Shown piece by piece: positions 52,281 to 60,765 of a stretch of DNA of 64,000 nucleotides (positions are counted from its first letter, which is position 1; each line of letters opens with the position of its first letter). Position numbers and translations under genes: made by a program. Source of the stretch: Martinezella rhizogenes (GTDB lineage Bacteria; Pseudomonadota; Alphaproteobacteria; Rhizobiales; Rhizobiaceae); assembly GCA_013322215.1 (NCBI GenBank), contig JAAMEZ010000006.1, positions 682,001-746,000 on the forward strand, read 5' to 3'. The notes under the pieces are model-generated. The model ran no database searches, was not told the DNA's origin, and worked only from the letters and a program-made list of their open reading frames with translations.

Positions 52281-52400
52281 GGACCTTCATCGAGGCGCAG
52301 GCCCTCAGGTCCGTAACTTTCCTGCGCTGCATTCAGGACGGTGACCGGGCACAAACCCCAATCCTTGGCTATCCGGCTTAGGCGAGCATTCCCGCTGCGG

Positions 52401-52430
52401 GCCGTCCTGTCCTCTAGTGAGGAATTGGCT
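52401..52430. repeat. 30-bp direct repeat, copy B
   Basis: GCCGTCCTGTCCTCTAGTGA plus GGAATTGGCT; 28 of 30 match to copy A. The 150-bp spacing is 50 codons, so they also repeat in one reading frame on the leftward strand (SS-x-EDRTA). Confidence 0.85.
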
Positions 52431-52690
52431 CCCCCGTTGCAACGATCGCAGCAACCGATATTCGTGAATGGAGGCTTGGCTCACTCTCCATCGGGGGAAA
52501 CTGGTCGGGAAGGCTGGACGTTACCCCAGCAGTCGCAGGATCGGTGGAGCTACGACATCCCCCAGCGCGACGGTTGCACCGAACACATTGCCGTCATTTA
52601 GGCTGGCGCGTGATGCGAGACGTCTTTCCCGCGTCTTCCCGATTTCTTACATGCGGGTCTGGACGCAACCCCAGACTTTCAACGCGGGCT

Positions 52691-52710
52691 CCCATGAGAT
52701 GCTTCATGGG
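52691..52710. other. Hairpin CCCATGA-loop-TCATGGG
   Basis: Perfect 7-bp stem, six-base loop; no T-run on either side, so probably not a terminator. Confidence 0.4.
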
Positions 52711-52960
52711 CTCGTTCGCTCGGCAGCATCGCCGCCGCATGATTGGCATCGAAATGCGAAGGTGCTTAGAGCGCAATACTTGCCGGCTTTACGGAGCGTC
52801 AACGCGGGTTACCTGATACCCTGATCCACTACCCTTTCGGGAACATCCCTGCCTGCTCTCGCAGCGTGAATTCTCGCATTACGATTTTGCCGAGTGGCAA
52901 AGCAACAATTGCTACCCTGATGTGGGCCCAAGTTAGGCTCTATGTCACCCGATCTCGTTT

Positions 52961-52972
52961 GCCCATATGGGC
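52961..52972. promoter_or_regulatory. 12-bp palindrome GCCCATATGGGC
   Basis: Perfect palindrome in the gene-poor region; operator-like but no target gene is clear. Confidence 0.3.
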
Positions 52973-52985
52973 GAATTGCTATGGC

Positions 52986-53174
52986 CTATGAGGGCATATC
53001 CTCATCTTTCTGCGCCTGCGCTTTGCTAACAGGAGGCACCCTCGTTGAGGCATTCGCCTCGATATCGCGACATGTCAAAGAAATCTCGTTTCGATAACAT
53101 GTCGGGGACGATGTGTTAAATCTTCCGAATTGGCTGTGAAGAGCGACCGCTAAGCCGCCCTCCACCGATCGCAT
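52986..53174 (-). CDS. Possible small ORF in the junction
   Basis: 62 codons starting at an ATG; the second half (EISLTCRDIEANASTRVPPV) reads like protein. Weak ribosome site (AAGG too close to the ATG). Doubtful. Confidence 0.25.
   Translation of the reverse strand: MRSVEGGLAVALHSQFGRFNTSSPTCYRNEISLTCRDIEANASTRVPPVSKAQAQKDEDMPS
53068..53104. promoter_or_regulatory. Inverted repeat CGACATGT-21-ACATGTCG
   Basis: Two perfect 8-bp arms, centres 29 bp apart. TTGACA on the leftward strand overlaps one arm. Possible site for a dimeric regulator. Confidence 0.35.
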
Positions 53175-53340
53175 ACCTTACGCTGCCGCCAGTGCTGCAA
53201 CTCCAGTCAAGTCAGGAAGGGAATCGAACCCTCGCGCCGGCCACTGTCGCCGTTTAGGCTTTGCGATTTCGACGACCGAAGCTCTCGCTCCGATCCGAGG
53301 GTACTTCCGGGGATCAGTCCGGGCAGAGCCTCATATTGGT

Positions 53341-54183
53341 TCAAGCAGCGGGGCTCAACATCGGCTCGTGCCGGTTCAAATCATCTTCCCGCCGTGCGCA
53401 AATCTCTGACGTTATCGATTTGCATGACGGTTTTCCCTCATCGTGTGCCACTTGTAAACCCGCGCCATCGCGCAAGATAATTGCGTTATTGCGCAATCTT
53501 AGTGCAATATCCTGTAATGATTTTGCTATTCTGCGATAGATTGTTCGTTTAACCCATGCACTTTCGCAAGAAACTTTCCTGTTGCGAGATTGGATGAATT
53601 CGTCCCAATCCCATCCGTTAGCCTTGCATGTCGCGTAGGAGATGACAATCTGGCGCATTTCGTGATCGAGAACGAAGCGCCCCAGCCATCCGAAAGCTTC
53701 TTCCATGCGGCTAATCCGCTGCGGGCTGCACTTTGCTCGGCGTACGTCCGCATCACTGATAGCCGTGTTTCGATCTCGGGTATGCCCTTCACGCCCCTCG
53801 TATAGCTCCGATACCTCAAGTATCCAGACATCGACAGGACCGAAGGCAGATGATGGCATCGCGTTTCCAAAGGCCTTTGGCCCGACGCGCCCAGGCAGTG
53901 CAATATCCGTCTCGCAAGCCTCAATAAGGCGTTCAAGGATGACGGTGGCCTGAAGTGACATCTTCATACCGACTGCCGCCTCACGGATAAGGTTAAAGGA
54001 CATAGCCCCTACCCAATCACGACCGTCAGACTTCCACATACGCCATTCGCCTATCCGAGCACCATCCCTAGCGATCTGATGGCCGTGATAGATCCAGAGG
54101 GCATTTTTGTATTTCTGTCGATGCGTGATTTTTATGGTGCGCCCAGCGGCATCAATGTAATTTTGCTGTTCAGAAATCCTCAT
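53341..54183 (-). CDS. DUF6362-like DNA-binding protein
   Basis: 280 residues from MRISEQQNYIDAAGRTIKIT, whose ATG overlaps the upstream stop; an upstream extension to 54240 is unlikely. The C-terminal third (EEAFGWLGRFVLDHEMRQIV, GWDWDEFIQSRNRKV, KRTIYRRIAKSLQDIALRL) is like DUF6362 helix-turn-helix proteins of rhizobial phages. Last gene of the early block, next to the gene-poor junction, so a regulator of late genes is a reasonable guess. Confidence 0.65.
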   Translation of the reverse strand: MRISEQQNYIDAAGRTIKITHRQKYKNALWIYHGHQIARDGARIGEWRMWKSDGRDWVGAMSFNLIREAAVGMKMSLQATVILERLIEACETDIALPGRVGPKAFGNAMPSSAFGPVDVWILEVSELYEGREGHTRDRNTAISDADVRRAKCSPQRISRMEEAFGWLGRFVLDHEMRQIVISYATCKANGWDWDEFIQSRNRKVSCESAWVKRTIYRRIAKSLQDIALRLRNNAIILRDGAGLQVAHDEGKPSCKSITSEICARREDDLNRHEPMLSPAA

Positions 54184-54653
54184 GCCGCATTGTCCTTTTC
54201 GATCACAGTATCGGCCAATAAACTGGCGATGATTGTCCATGTCTTAGCCATGCGCCCATAACTGCCACGAGAGAGGCGCCTAGCGCGTTTCCTGATCTGG
54301 GCGATGTCTACCGCCCGGAAGATATTGATGACATCTGCTGGCTTTCTGTGGGCCAAATGCGCACCAATGAATTGCCAGAGAGACCAGATGACCACATCGT
54401 CAAAGCATGTCGGATTTGAAGCCTGAATGCATCGAACGACGAGTCCAGTACGCTCGATATCCTTGCGCATCAATCTGGCAACGATGCGGCCCCCATAGAC
54501 GACATTTGCAGGCCTTTCCTTCCAACCTCTTGCCTCGGTATAGGGAAGGACTCGCACCCCATATCCCTCTAGGAAACGATGCACGTTGATCCCGTTTGGC
54601 GAGCGAGGCCGTACGGGTGACCCGAACAAATCTCGTTCGCCATCTTCACTCAC
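54180..54653 (-). CDS. Hypothetical early protein (GTG start)
   Basis: 157 residues from a GTG overlapping the upstream stop by eight bases with GAGGG before it. Reads SEDGERDLFGSPVRPRSPNG; helical C-terminus (DVINIFRAVDIAQIRKRARR). Not recognised. The open frame to 54734 is less likely because it would run deeper into the upstream gene. Confidence 0.6.
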   Translation of the reverse strand: MSEDGERDLFGSPVRPRSPNGINVHRFLEGYGVRVLPYTEARGWKERPANVVYGGRIVARLMRKDIERTGLVVRCIQASNPTCFDDVVIWSLWQFIGAHLAHRKPADVINIFRAVDIAQIRKRARRLSRGSYGRMAKTWTIIASLLADTVIEKDNAA

Positions 54654-54969
54654 GGCGCGCCCTCGGCTTAATCCGTCCCCGTACCGGCCATCCATGCCTT
54701 TGCCGAAGTGCCCTAACCGTCCGAGCACCCACATGGTATTTCTCGCATATCCGCTCCATCGGTAGGCCGGATTCGTAATCTTCCTTGATCTGGGCGAGCT
54801 TTAGAGGGCCAATGGCTGGGCGATCACCGTGACGCTGAACCTTGGGAGTGACAACCACGATGTCATCTTTTGGACGGACGACCTTGCATTCGATGATCGC
54901 GCCTTTGGGATTGCGGAGACGTTGGGAGATTTCCTGATAGTGAGTTTTTAGGGTTGCTTCGACTTGCAT
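54646..54969 (-). CDS. Helix-turn-helix protein
   Basis: 107 residues from MQVEATLKTHYQEISQRL. The segment LAQIKEDYESGLPMERICEK then YHVGARTVRALRQRHG is a helix-turn-helix of resolvase/small-regulator type, and the end is basic. ATG overlaps the upstream stop (TGATG). Probably binds DNA. Confidence 0.7.
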   Translation of the reverse strand: MQVEATLKTHYQEISQRLRNPKGAIIECKVVRPKDDIVVVTPKVQRHGDRPAIGPLKLAQIKEDYESGLPMERICEKYHVGARTVRALRQRHGWPVRGRIKPRARRE

Positions 54970-55814
54970 CACAGCAATGCCCCCAATTCTTCTGAGGCCT
55001 CTTTGGGTGCCCATTTCTCCCAATCGGCTTCGATCTGCAGATAATTGACCGGATGGGCGGCGCGGAGGTCGAGCGGCGTTGGGCCGGTAACGAACCGACC
55101 ACGGACATGATGCGCGGCGTCATGGGAGATCCACCCCATATCGTGCCAGCGTTTGCGGTCTATGCTGATGTGGGCGAAATCCTTGGGCGTCAGATAGCCG
55201 CGTCTCTCAAGGATGATCGCGATCTTGATGGCTTTGATCTTCCACTCGGAAAGCGACGTCGGGCCAGAGGCGCCGGCGGTGACGTCTGGAACATATTCAG
55301 GCAATGGGAGGCGCTTCGCCGGGCAGAAGTCTACCCACATCTCACGCCACTGATATCCAGGCGACGGAAGTTCAGGCCGGAACGGATGGTAGTTGCGGTC
55401 GGCATCCTTTTCCGCCCATTTTCGCCATTCTTCACCGGACCTAGCGACCTCACGCTCAATATATTCCGCCCTTCCGTTTGGCGACTGGCATTCGATGATG
55501 GTGACGCCTAGGTATCGGGCGACTTGCTTCATCTCCGCGCCAGCAGCGCCAGCCGGCACCAGAGCAGCGCGCCAATCTGGCCCACCGTAAGCATCTCCAT
55601 GATTAGTATAGATGCCATCAACGGCTTGCATGAGCACCTTGGCATTCAAGGTCATCTTTGCTTCGATGCCTATCTGGGCGCCGTCGATGTTGCGGACGAG
55701 GACGATATCAAAGCCGGCTGTCTCCGGATAAGCTGTCCAGCCAGCTGGAATCGATGAGATGAACTGTGAGCAAAGTGCCGCCTCATTTTCGAAATGTGCT
55801 TTTGCTGCCTTCAT
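54969..55814 (-). CDS. PD-(D/E)XK nuclease-like early protein
   Basis: 281 residues. TAGFDIVLV (Asp36) then IGIEAKMTLNAKV (Glu51-x-Lys53) makes a PD-(D/E)XK pattern, so a nuclease fold in the first 120 residues is likely; the rest is unknown, including a WISHDAAHHVRGRFVTGPTP region. Encoded next to a DNA methyltransferase. Could be a recombination or restriction-type nuclease. Confidence 0.55.
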   Translation of the reverse strand: MKAAKAHFENEAALCSQFISSIPAGWTAYPETAGFDIVLVRNIDGAQIGIEAKMTLNAKVLMQAVDGIYTNHGDAYGGPDWRAALVPAGAAGAEMKQVARYLGVTIIECQSPNGRAEYIEREVARSGEEWRKWAEKDADRNYHPFRPELPSPGYQWREMWVDFCPAKRLPLPEYVPDVTAGASGPTSLSEWKIKAIKIAIILERRGYLTPKDFAHISIDRKRWHDMGWISHDAAHHVRGRFVTGPTPLDLRAAHPVNYLQIEADWEKWAPKEASEELGALL

Positions 55815-56074
55815 GCCGCCTCCCCTTTCTTCCGAAAAAGCCCCTCAGCCTCTCTACGGGGTGCGGAGAGGATTTCACCGGAGCGAACGAAACTGCCATT
55901 CATGTAAGCGACGATCGCCTCACCAGCTGCAGCTTTGGCTTCTGACTTCGTGGGGAAGATAATGGGTTGGCCGCGATCACCTTTGACAATCTCATTTTCT
56001 GCCCGATGGACTTTTCGGAACCATGCGAGAAATCCACCAGGGACGGCTTGGGTGCCTATGGCGAACTCGTTCAT
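55811..56074 (-). CDS. Small early protein
   Basis: 87 residues; central KSEAKAAAGEAIVAYMNG helix. Overlaps both neighbours by ATGA. Unknown role. Confidence 0.6.
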   Translation of the reverse strand: MNEFAIGTQAVPGGFLAWFRKVHRAENEIVKGDRGQPIIFPTKSEAKAAAGEAIVAYMNGSFVRSGEILSAPRREAEGLFRKKGEAA

Positions 56075-57429
56075 GCTGCTGCCTTTCGGATTTTCAGAAT
56101 ACCAGTCGGCACATTGGTCCCCGCTTCAGAGAAGCTACCGACGGGCAAATCCATCCACTGCCCTTCCAATTCTCTATGATCGTAATGCGCCGTCGCTGGC
56201 AGGATAGAGACCAATGTTCCGCCGGGCTTGAGGAACATCAACGCGTGGCGAACATGCTTGACGTAGTGCCGGCCGTAGAACGGCGGGTTCATCACGACGA
56301 AGTCGAATTCTTCGCGCGGCGGCTGGTCCAGGAAATTCCCTGTCAGAACGGCATGGCCTTTAGCGCGTGCTTCGGCGGCTCTACCGGCGTGAACCTCAAT
56401 GCCAAACGGGCGGCAGCCTCTTGCATGAAGCTCGTCCAGGATTCTGCCGTCGCCGCAAGACGGCTCAAGCACCCGATGCGCAGGCACATCGCGGCCAGAG
56501 TAATCTTTCCGTGGGTAGATGCCAGCGACATCCAAAGCTCGTGCAACGACATCCGCGGGGGACCAGTAGAACTGCAGGTCTTTCGAAACAGCCGTGCTCG
56601 CCTGCGGCTTTACGTTCTCTTCCTCAACATCCGGCAGGACTTCGCCGTAGAACTCCGCCAAAGCCCGATTTATATCGAGCATGGATTCCGGGCTGAAGAA
56701 AACGTGAGCGTTGCCATTCGAAAACTTGCGAACGGTCAGGCCGCGGTTCGGTGTGAAGATCACCTCATCCTTGCCGCCTCGATATTTCTTGAGTTCCTTA
56801 CCGTCCAAGATCGCGTCTTTGCCGATACGATGGCAGGCGTCTATCTCTGCCAGCTCCTCGTATTCGATCTGAGGATCGCCGCGATAGGCGGCGAGGGCGT
56901 TGGCGATATCCCGGAACTTGTCCCTGCCCCATCCGCCACTGTAGTCGCCCCAGTAGATGATGACGCGCTTGGGAAGTCCCTTTACGCCGATCTTCACCTT
57001 TGAATGAGACTTATAGGCGGGGTCCAGGTCGGCGAAGACCTCAGCGAGACCGCGCAAGATATGGTAGCGGGGACGCATGAGATAATCGCCGAAGGTGGCT
57101 TTGGCGTTATCGAACGTCAATTCCGGCGGCTGCTCCAAGGTGCGCTCGAAAAGCTTCTTGTCCTTGGCGCTCGCGATACGATCGATCTGCAGTCGGTCAT
57201 AGATGGCCTTCCAGCCAGACTTGAGCAGGTTGGAGCGAAGCTCACTCGCCGAAAGATAGGGACGATGGCGGGTTACAGGCGCGACGAACTTGCCTTGAAC
57301 GCTGGCGGCAAGTTCCAGCTGGCTAAAAGCTGCCTCGAACGATGCAATGGCGCTCTCGATAGCTGCGTTCTTTTCGTCGTATTCGTCGACGAGGTCGAGG
57401 ACCGTGCGCTGCGTGACAAGCTGGTTCAT
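56071..57429 (-). CDS. DUF4942 / adenine DNA methyltransferase
   Basis: 452 residues. The N-terminal 270 are DUF4942 (AIYDRLQIDRIASAKDKKLF, then KVKIGVKGLPKRVIIYWGDY). The C-terminal 160 hold a SAM-dependent adenine methyltransferase: motif I EPSCGDGRILDEL and motif IV VVMNPPFYGRHY. It methylates adenine, most likely in phage DNA to resist host restriction. Part of the leftward early operon. Confidence 0.82.
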   Translation of the reverse strand: MNQLVTQRTVLDLVDEYDEKNAAIESAIASFEAAFSQLELAASVQGKFVAPVTRHRPYLSASELRSNLLKSGWKAIYDRLQIDRIASAKDKKLFERTLEQPPELTFDNAKATFGDYLMRPRYHILRGLAEVFADLDPAYKSHSKVKIGVKGLPKRVIIYWGDYSGGWGRDKFRDIANALAAYRGDPQIEYEELAEIDACHRIGKDAILDGKELKKYRGGKDEVIFTPNRGLTVRKFSNGNAHVFFSPESMLDINRALAEFYGEVLPDVEEENVKPQASTAVSKDLQFYWSPADVVARALDVAGIYPRKDYSGRDVPAHRVLEPSCGDGRILDELHARGCRPFGIEVHAGRAAEARAKGHAVLTGNFLDQPPREEFDFVVMNPPFYGRHYVKHVRHALMFLKPGGTLVSILPATAHYDHRELEGQWMDLPVGSFSEAGTNVPTGILKIRKAAA

Positions 57430-57683
57430 GCTGCAAACTCCATGACGGATTTATCAGCCTCGGTCGGCTCTTCGATGTGGTCGATATACTCGCGTCCCCA
57501 CATGCAGCTCAGATCGAAGACAACACGCTTTCCGTAACTGGCGCCGGCATCGAGTAGCAGCCCCGTGAAGCAATCCGCGGAGTCGGACTCATTCCCCCAT
57601 ATTTCAATGCGGGCACCAGAGTTCATGACTGCGATCTTGCCGATTGGTGGGTAAAAGAGAGGCCCGGGCCAATTAATGGTCAT
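57426..57683 (-). CDS. Small early protein
   Basis: 85 residues, soluble, with IGKIAVMNSGARIEIWGN as a beta pair. Overlaps both neighbours by ATGA. Unknown. Confidence 0.6.
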   Translation of the reverse strand: MTINWPGPLFYPPIGKIAVMNSGARIEIWGNESDSADCFTGLLLDAGASYGKRVVFDLSCMWGREYIDHIEEPTEADKSVMEFAA

Positions 57684-57769
57684 CCGAAAAACCCCCTCTC
57701 ATTCTGCATCTGATTGAACGCCGGCCCGAAGCTCGTGCTTTCGCCGTTCCATTGGATGGGATGGGGCAT
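57680..57769 (-). CDS. 29-residue early peptide
   Basis: MPHPIQWNGESTSFGPAFNQ then MQNERGFFG. ATG sits inside the helicase stop (TAATG) and its own stop overlaps the next ATG. Not hydrophobic. Unknown. Confidence 0.5.
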   Translation of the reverse strand: MPHPIQWNGESTSFGPAFNQMQNERGFFG

Positions 57770-59232
57770 TAGAAATCCTCCCCAAAGAAGCCAGGTTCTG
57801 GCGTGACGGTGGAAGGCGTGAACATCGTATATTCAGCCTCAAAGCGGATCTCAGCCGATTGCCCTGGCTCACCACGGCGGCGCTTGTGGTTGATGATCCA
57901 AGCCTTGCCGCGAGATTCCTCGTATTTGCGGATGAGTTCGACGCGCTTCTCTTCGCCATGGACTTGCGGGATTAGCTCTTTATAAAGCGGCTCTGGGCGA
58001 TAGAGGCTGAACCACACGTCAAGGTTCTGCTTAATTGAGCCACCACCGTAGGCATCCCCCATCATGGGCCTTATTGAGCCTCCAGTACGCCAGCGAGACT
58101 TCCAATCATCATTTCGCTGAATCAAGATGATGATCGCGACATTGAGAGATTTCGCGATGGCCTTCAGCCCGCGGTAAAGAGCATTGACGCGCTCTGCGAA
58201 GATGTCCTTAGGGTTCGGCAGACTGATCATCTTGGCGTGGTCAATGACGATCAAATCAATTCCGAGGCTCTTGACCATTGTCTCGGCCTTCACCCGTATA
58301 TCCGACAGAGAGCATTCCCCGAAGCCGACGATATAGAATGGAAGATCGATCGCCTTTGCGATCTCAGTCTCCAAACCACCCTCTTCCTTTGAATTCAGGG
58401 TGTAGCTATCAATCCGAGACAGAGGCACATGTGCCTGTTGAGCTGCCGCCTGAAGGGCCGCTTCTTCCTCGCTGATCTCAATTGAGAAGAACGCCGTTTT
58501 AAACCCGCATGCAGCAGCATATCTGGCCTGCTGGAGCGACAGCGCTGTTTTGCCACCCCCTGAATCAGACATGAGCCCGACAAGGTTCCCACGGCGCATA
58601 TAGCCAATTTTCTGGGTGATGTCGTCAATGAACCAAGGGATGCGGCCCGAGGTATCCAGGCTGGCCTTGGCGACCTTGTTCATGGCATCAGGAAGGAGAA
58701 CGCCGTATTTCGTTGCAGCGCCTCGCTCGTTGCCTTCTGCTGCGATCTGGGTTAGCCGCCCAGAAATTTCCCCGATCATCTTTTCCGGTGTCATATTGAC
58801 CGGCATATATCGGGCGAGATCGGCCATATCGGTTGCCAGATCGATGAGCTGGCGCCGTTCCCACGTTTCGACAATCGCCTTGCCATAGTCAAAGGCATTA
58901 ATGACGGTTACAGCCTCTATTGAAAGGCGTGCGAGATATTGCGAGACCGTGAGGTCTCCGACCTTCTCATCTGCAGGCACATAGGCCTTAACGGTCACAG
59001 GATTTACGCTACGCCCTTCGGCAATCATCGTGCCAGCGACCTCATAAATCTTACGATGAAGCGGCTCATAAAAATGCTCCTTTTTGAGGAACCCAGCCAC
59101 TCGCCAGTAAGCATCGTTGTTTAGCAAGAGGGCGCCCAAGAGCGCCTGTTCCGCCTCAATAGCGTCTGGCATAGGCGGCGGCGGGGGCGATCCAGAGGTG
59201 CCATGCATGGAAATCACCTGTGCTGTGCTCAT
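57769..59232 (-). CDS. DnaB-like replicative helicase
   Basis: 487 residues. N-terminal DnaB domain (EAEQALLGALLLNNDAYWRV), RecA core with Walker A SDSGGGKTA (about 222-230), Walker B LIVIDHAKM and QRNDDWKSRW. It unwinds phage DNA at the fork. The phage thus has its own helicase. Overlaps the methyltransferase stop by ATGA. Confidence 0.9.
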   Translation of the reverse strand: MSTAQVISMHGTSGSPPPPPMPDAIEAEQALLGALLLNNDAYWRVAGFLKKEHFYEPLHRKIYEVAGTMIAEGRSVNPVTVKAYVPADEKVGDLTVSQYLARLSIEAVTVINAFDYGKAIVETWERRQLIDLATDMADLARYMPVNMTPEKMIGEISGRLTQIAAEGNERGAATKYGVLLPDAMNKVAKASLDTSGRIPWFIDDITQKIGYMRRGNLVGLMSDSGGGKTALSLQQARYAAACGFKTAFFSIEISEEEAALQAAAQQAHVPLSRIDSYTLNSKEEGGLETEIAKAIDLPFYIVGFGECSLSDIRVKAETMVKSLGIDLIVIDHAKMISLPNPKDIFAERVNALYRGLKAIAKSLNVAIIILIQRNDDWKSRWRTGGSIRPMMGDAYGGGSIKQNLDVWFSLYRPEPLYKELIPQVHGEEKRVELIRKYEESRGKAWIINHKRRRGEPGQSAEIRFEAEYTMFTPSTVTPEPGFFGEDF

Positions 59233-59795
59233 GCCGCCACCTCATCGAACTTAGTCGCTTCGTTTCCAAAGGCATGCCAGCCAGGGCGGCTCTCACGGGC
59301 AAACACGTCGGCCCTGCGCGCATGCGGCATGATGCGATCACACAGCGCGTAGAATTCATCCGGCTTGCGGCTATGCTCTCGGGCGATCCCGTCGAAGATC
59401 GTCGGCGGAACGAGTGATTGTTTCGGATTGCCGAGCGTGCCCACGAGAATGATTTCGCCAGTGGTGCGAACCCGATAACCCGTCCCCATGCGAACCTTGC
59501 CGGTGCCGGTGGTTTTCCGCCAAGTCATGAAACTCTTGTATTCGAAGCCCCAAGCTTTCAGGCATTCGATAGCAAACGGCAAATGCGGTGCGGTTGCCCA
59601 GGAATAGACAAGGCAATCCATGCTCGCCAGTTGCCCCACTGGAAGAGAGCGGATCTGCTCTGCATCCATGACATCATACTGAGCCGAAGCTGATTTCTTC
59701 GCGCCGGCATCACTATAGAGGTCAAACGGCCACGGAATGTCGATAACGATCATCTCGTAGTGGAGTGGTAGGAGTGGGTCGAAGAACCACGTCAA
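59229..59795 (-). CDS. MT-A70 adenine methyltransferase (TTG start)
   Basis: 188 residues from a TTG overlapping the resolvase stop (TTGA) with GGAG eight bases upstream; the open frame to 59867 would overlap further. The catalytic motif is DIPWPF, a variant of DPPW, with TWRKTTGTGKVRMGTGYRVR, typical for phage MT-A70. It methylates adenine in DNA. Second methyltransferase of the operon. Confidence 0.82.
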   Translation of the reverse strand: MTWFFDPLLPLHYEMIVIDIPWPFDLYSDAGAKKSASAQYDVMDAEQIRSLPVGQLASMDCLVYSWATAPHLPFAIECLKAWGFEYKSFMTWRKTTGTGKVRMGTGYRVRTTGEIILVGTLGNPKQSLVPPTIFDGIAREHSRKPDEFYALCDRIMPHARRADVFARESRPGWHAFGNEATKFDEVAA

Positions 59796-60364
59796 AGGGC
59801 CATCTCCACCTGCTTGGTGCCGATATACTTGAAGGTCTGGCAGGTTGCCCCCCAGAGCCCAATACATACCGCTTCCGCTTGGTCAGCATTCTTCACAGGA
59901 ATGCGAAGCATCTTGCAGTACTCGACTGCTTTGCGTTTTGCGTCATCACGGGAAAGATTGCCGTTCTTCAGGATGGCGGCGCGCCACGTCTTGGGGTTTA
60001 CGGCCTCATAAGGGATACCGCGCGATCGCGCCGCATGGCGGATGTGCCCTTGAATGTCGCGAAGAATGAGTTGATCGGCATTTACGGTGAGACCTACCGG
60101 CTTTTGTCCAGCCAGATCTTCCTTTCCCTGCTTCACATACGAACGAATGACTTCCGTGGCAGCTTCCCAAACCACAAAGTCTGGTTTGTGGAGATCAAAG
60201 AGTTTTTCGGTTTCGTCACAGAAAATAGCCGTCTTTTCTTCTGTACTCATGTCCTTCTTGGGAGCTGAGGTAAATGAGCCAAAAAGAATATTTCTGATCG
60301 ACGGCGGCTCCTGGACACTCCAGCCGGTTCGTGAAATTGATTGGTCGAAAGAAAGTAGGATCAC
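59792..60364 (-). CDS. RuvC-like Holliday junction resolvase
   Basis: 190 residues. LLSFDQSISRTGW (Asp7), VVWEA (Glu67) and NADQAEAVCIGLW (Asp161) supply the RNase H-like acidic residues. It resolves branched DNA before packaging. Coupled to both neighbours. Good overall match, exact fourth ligand uncertain. Confidence 0.82.
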   Translation of the reverse strand: MILLSFDQSISRTGWSVQEPPSIRNILFGSFTSAPKKDMSTEEKTAIFCDETEKLFDLHKPDFVVWEAATEVIRSYVKQGKEDLAGQKPVGLTVNADQLILRDIQGHIRHAARSRGIPYEAVNPKTWRAAILKNGNLSRDDAKRKAVEYCKMLRIPVKNADQAEAVCIGLWGATCQTFKYIGTKQVEMAL

Positions 60365-60678
60365 GCCGCAACCTCCAAAGGCTGAACGCGATAAATCTTG
60401 TCCCGCATTGCGGTGGGGATGAAAAATCCGAACGGTTCGATCTTGCGGCGCAGCCAGTGGATGAAAACCCGAACCTCGTGATACTTATTCTCGACCAGTC
60501 CGATGCGCTCACCATACATTTTCAGGGAGATATCCTTGATGGTGACGCCGCGTTCCTTCGCGTTGAATATGATCTCGATCACCTCAAACTCTCGCTTCGA
60601 AAGAACGTGGCGAAGGCGCGACAACTCGGGCACGTCCCCAAGGATGGCCCCACAACAATGGCAACGAATGGTCTGCAT
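60361..60678 (-). CDS. Winged-helix regulator with N-terminal zinc site
   Basis: 105 residues from MQTIRCHCCGAILGDVPEL, preceded by GAGGTGAGC. A CxCC zinc site is followed by an OmpR-type winged helix (LSKREFEVIEIIFNAKERGV, VRVFIHWLRRKIEPFG, AMRDKIYRVQPL). It probably regulates phage genes without a receiver domain. Confidence 0.7.
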   Translation of the reverse strand: MQTIRCHCCGAILGDVPELSRLRHVLSKREFEVIEIIFNAKERGVTIKDISLKMYGERIGLVENKYHEVRVFIHWLRRKIEPFGFFIPTAMRDKIYRVQPLEVAA

Positions 60679-60765
60679 GCTCACCTCGAAAGAAAAGAAA
60701 GTGCCGCCATTCGCGACGGCTAGGTGGGCGGCCTGCTGGGAGGAAATGGCCGCCTGGGGGAACAA

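Larger units (their letters stand above)
51963..53340. other. 1.4-kb gene-poor junction between early and late genes
   Basis: No frame here has a good start, ribosome site and protein-like sequence together. It holds an inverted GTTATAC pair, two near-identical 30-bp direct repeats 150 bp apart, a CCCATGA hairpin, a GCCCATATGGGC palindrome and a CGACATGT inverted pair. It could be a control or replication region. A leftward frame around 52115-52470 has HTH-like text (RLSRIAKDWGLCPVTVLNAA) but no start and may be a broken gene. Confidence 0.45.

Noticed and set aside
52468..52824. 118-codon rightward frame in the junction
   Set aside because: No ribosome site, Arg/Ser/Pro-rich, overlaps hairpins; not protein-like.
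53205..53240. tRNA-like T-arm (GAGGG-TTCGATT-CCCTT) on the leftward strand
   Set aside because: No matching acceptor 5' half, D-arm or anticodon arm can be folded upstream; at best a tRNA fragment.
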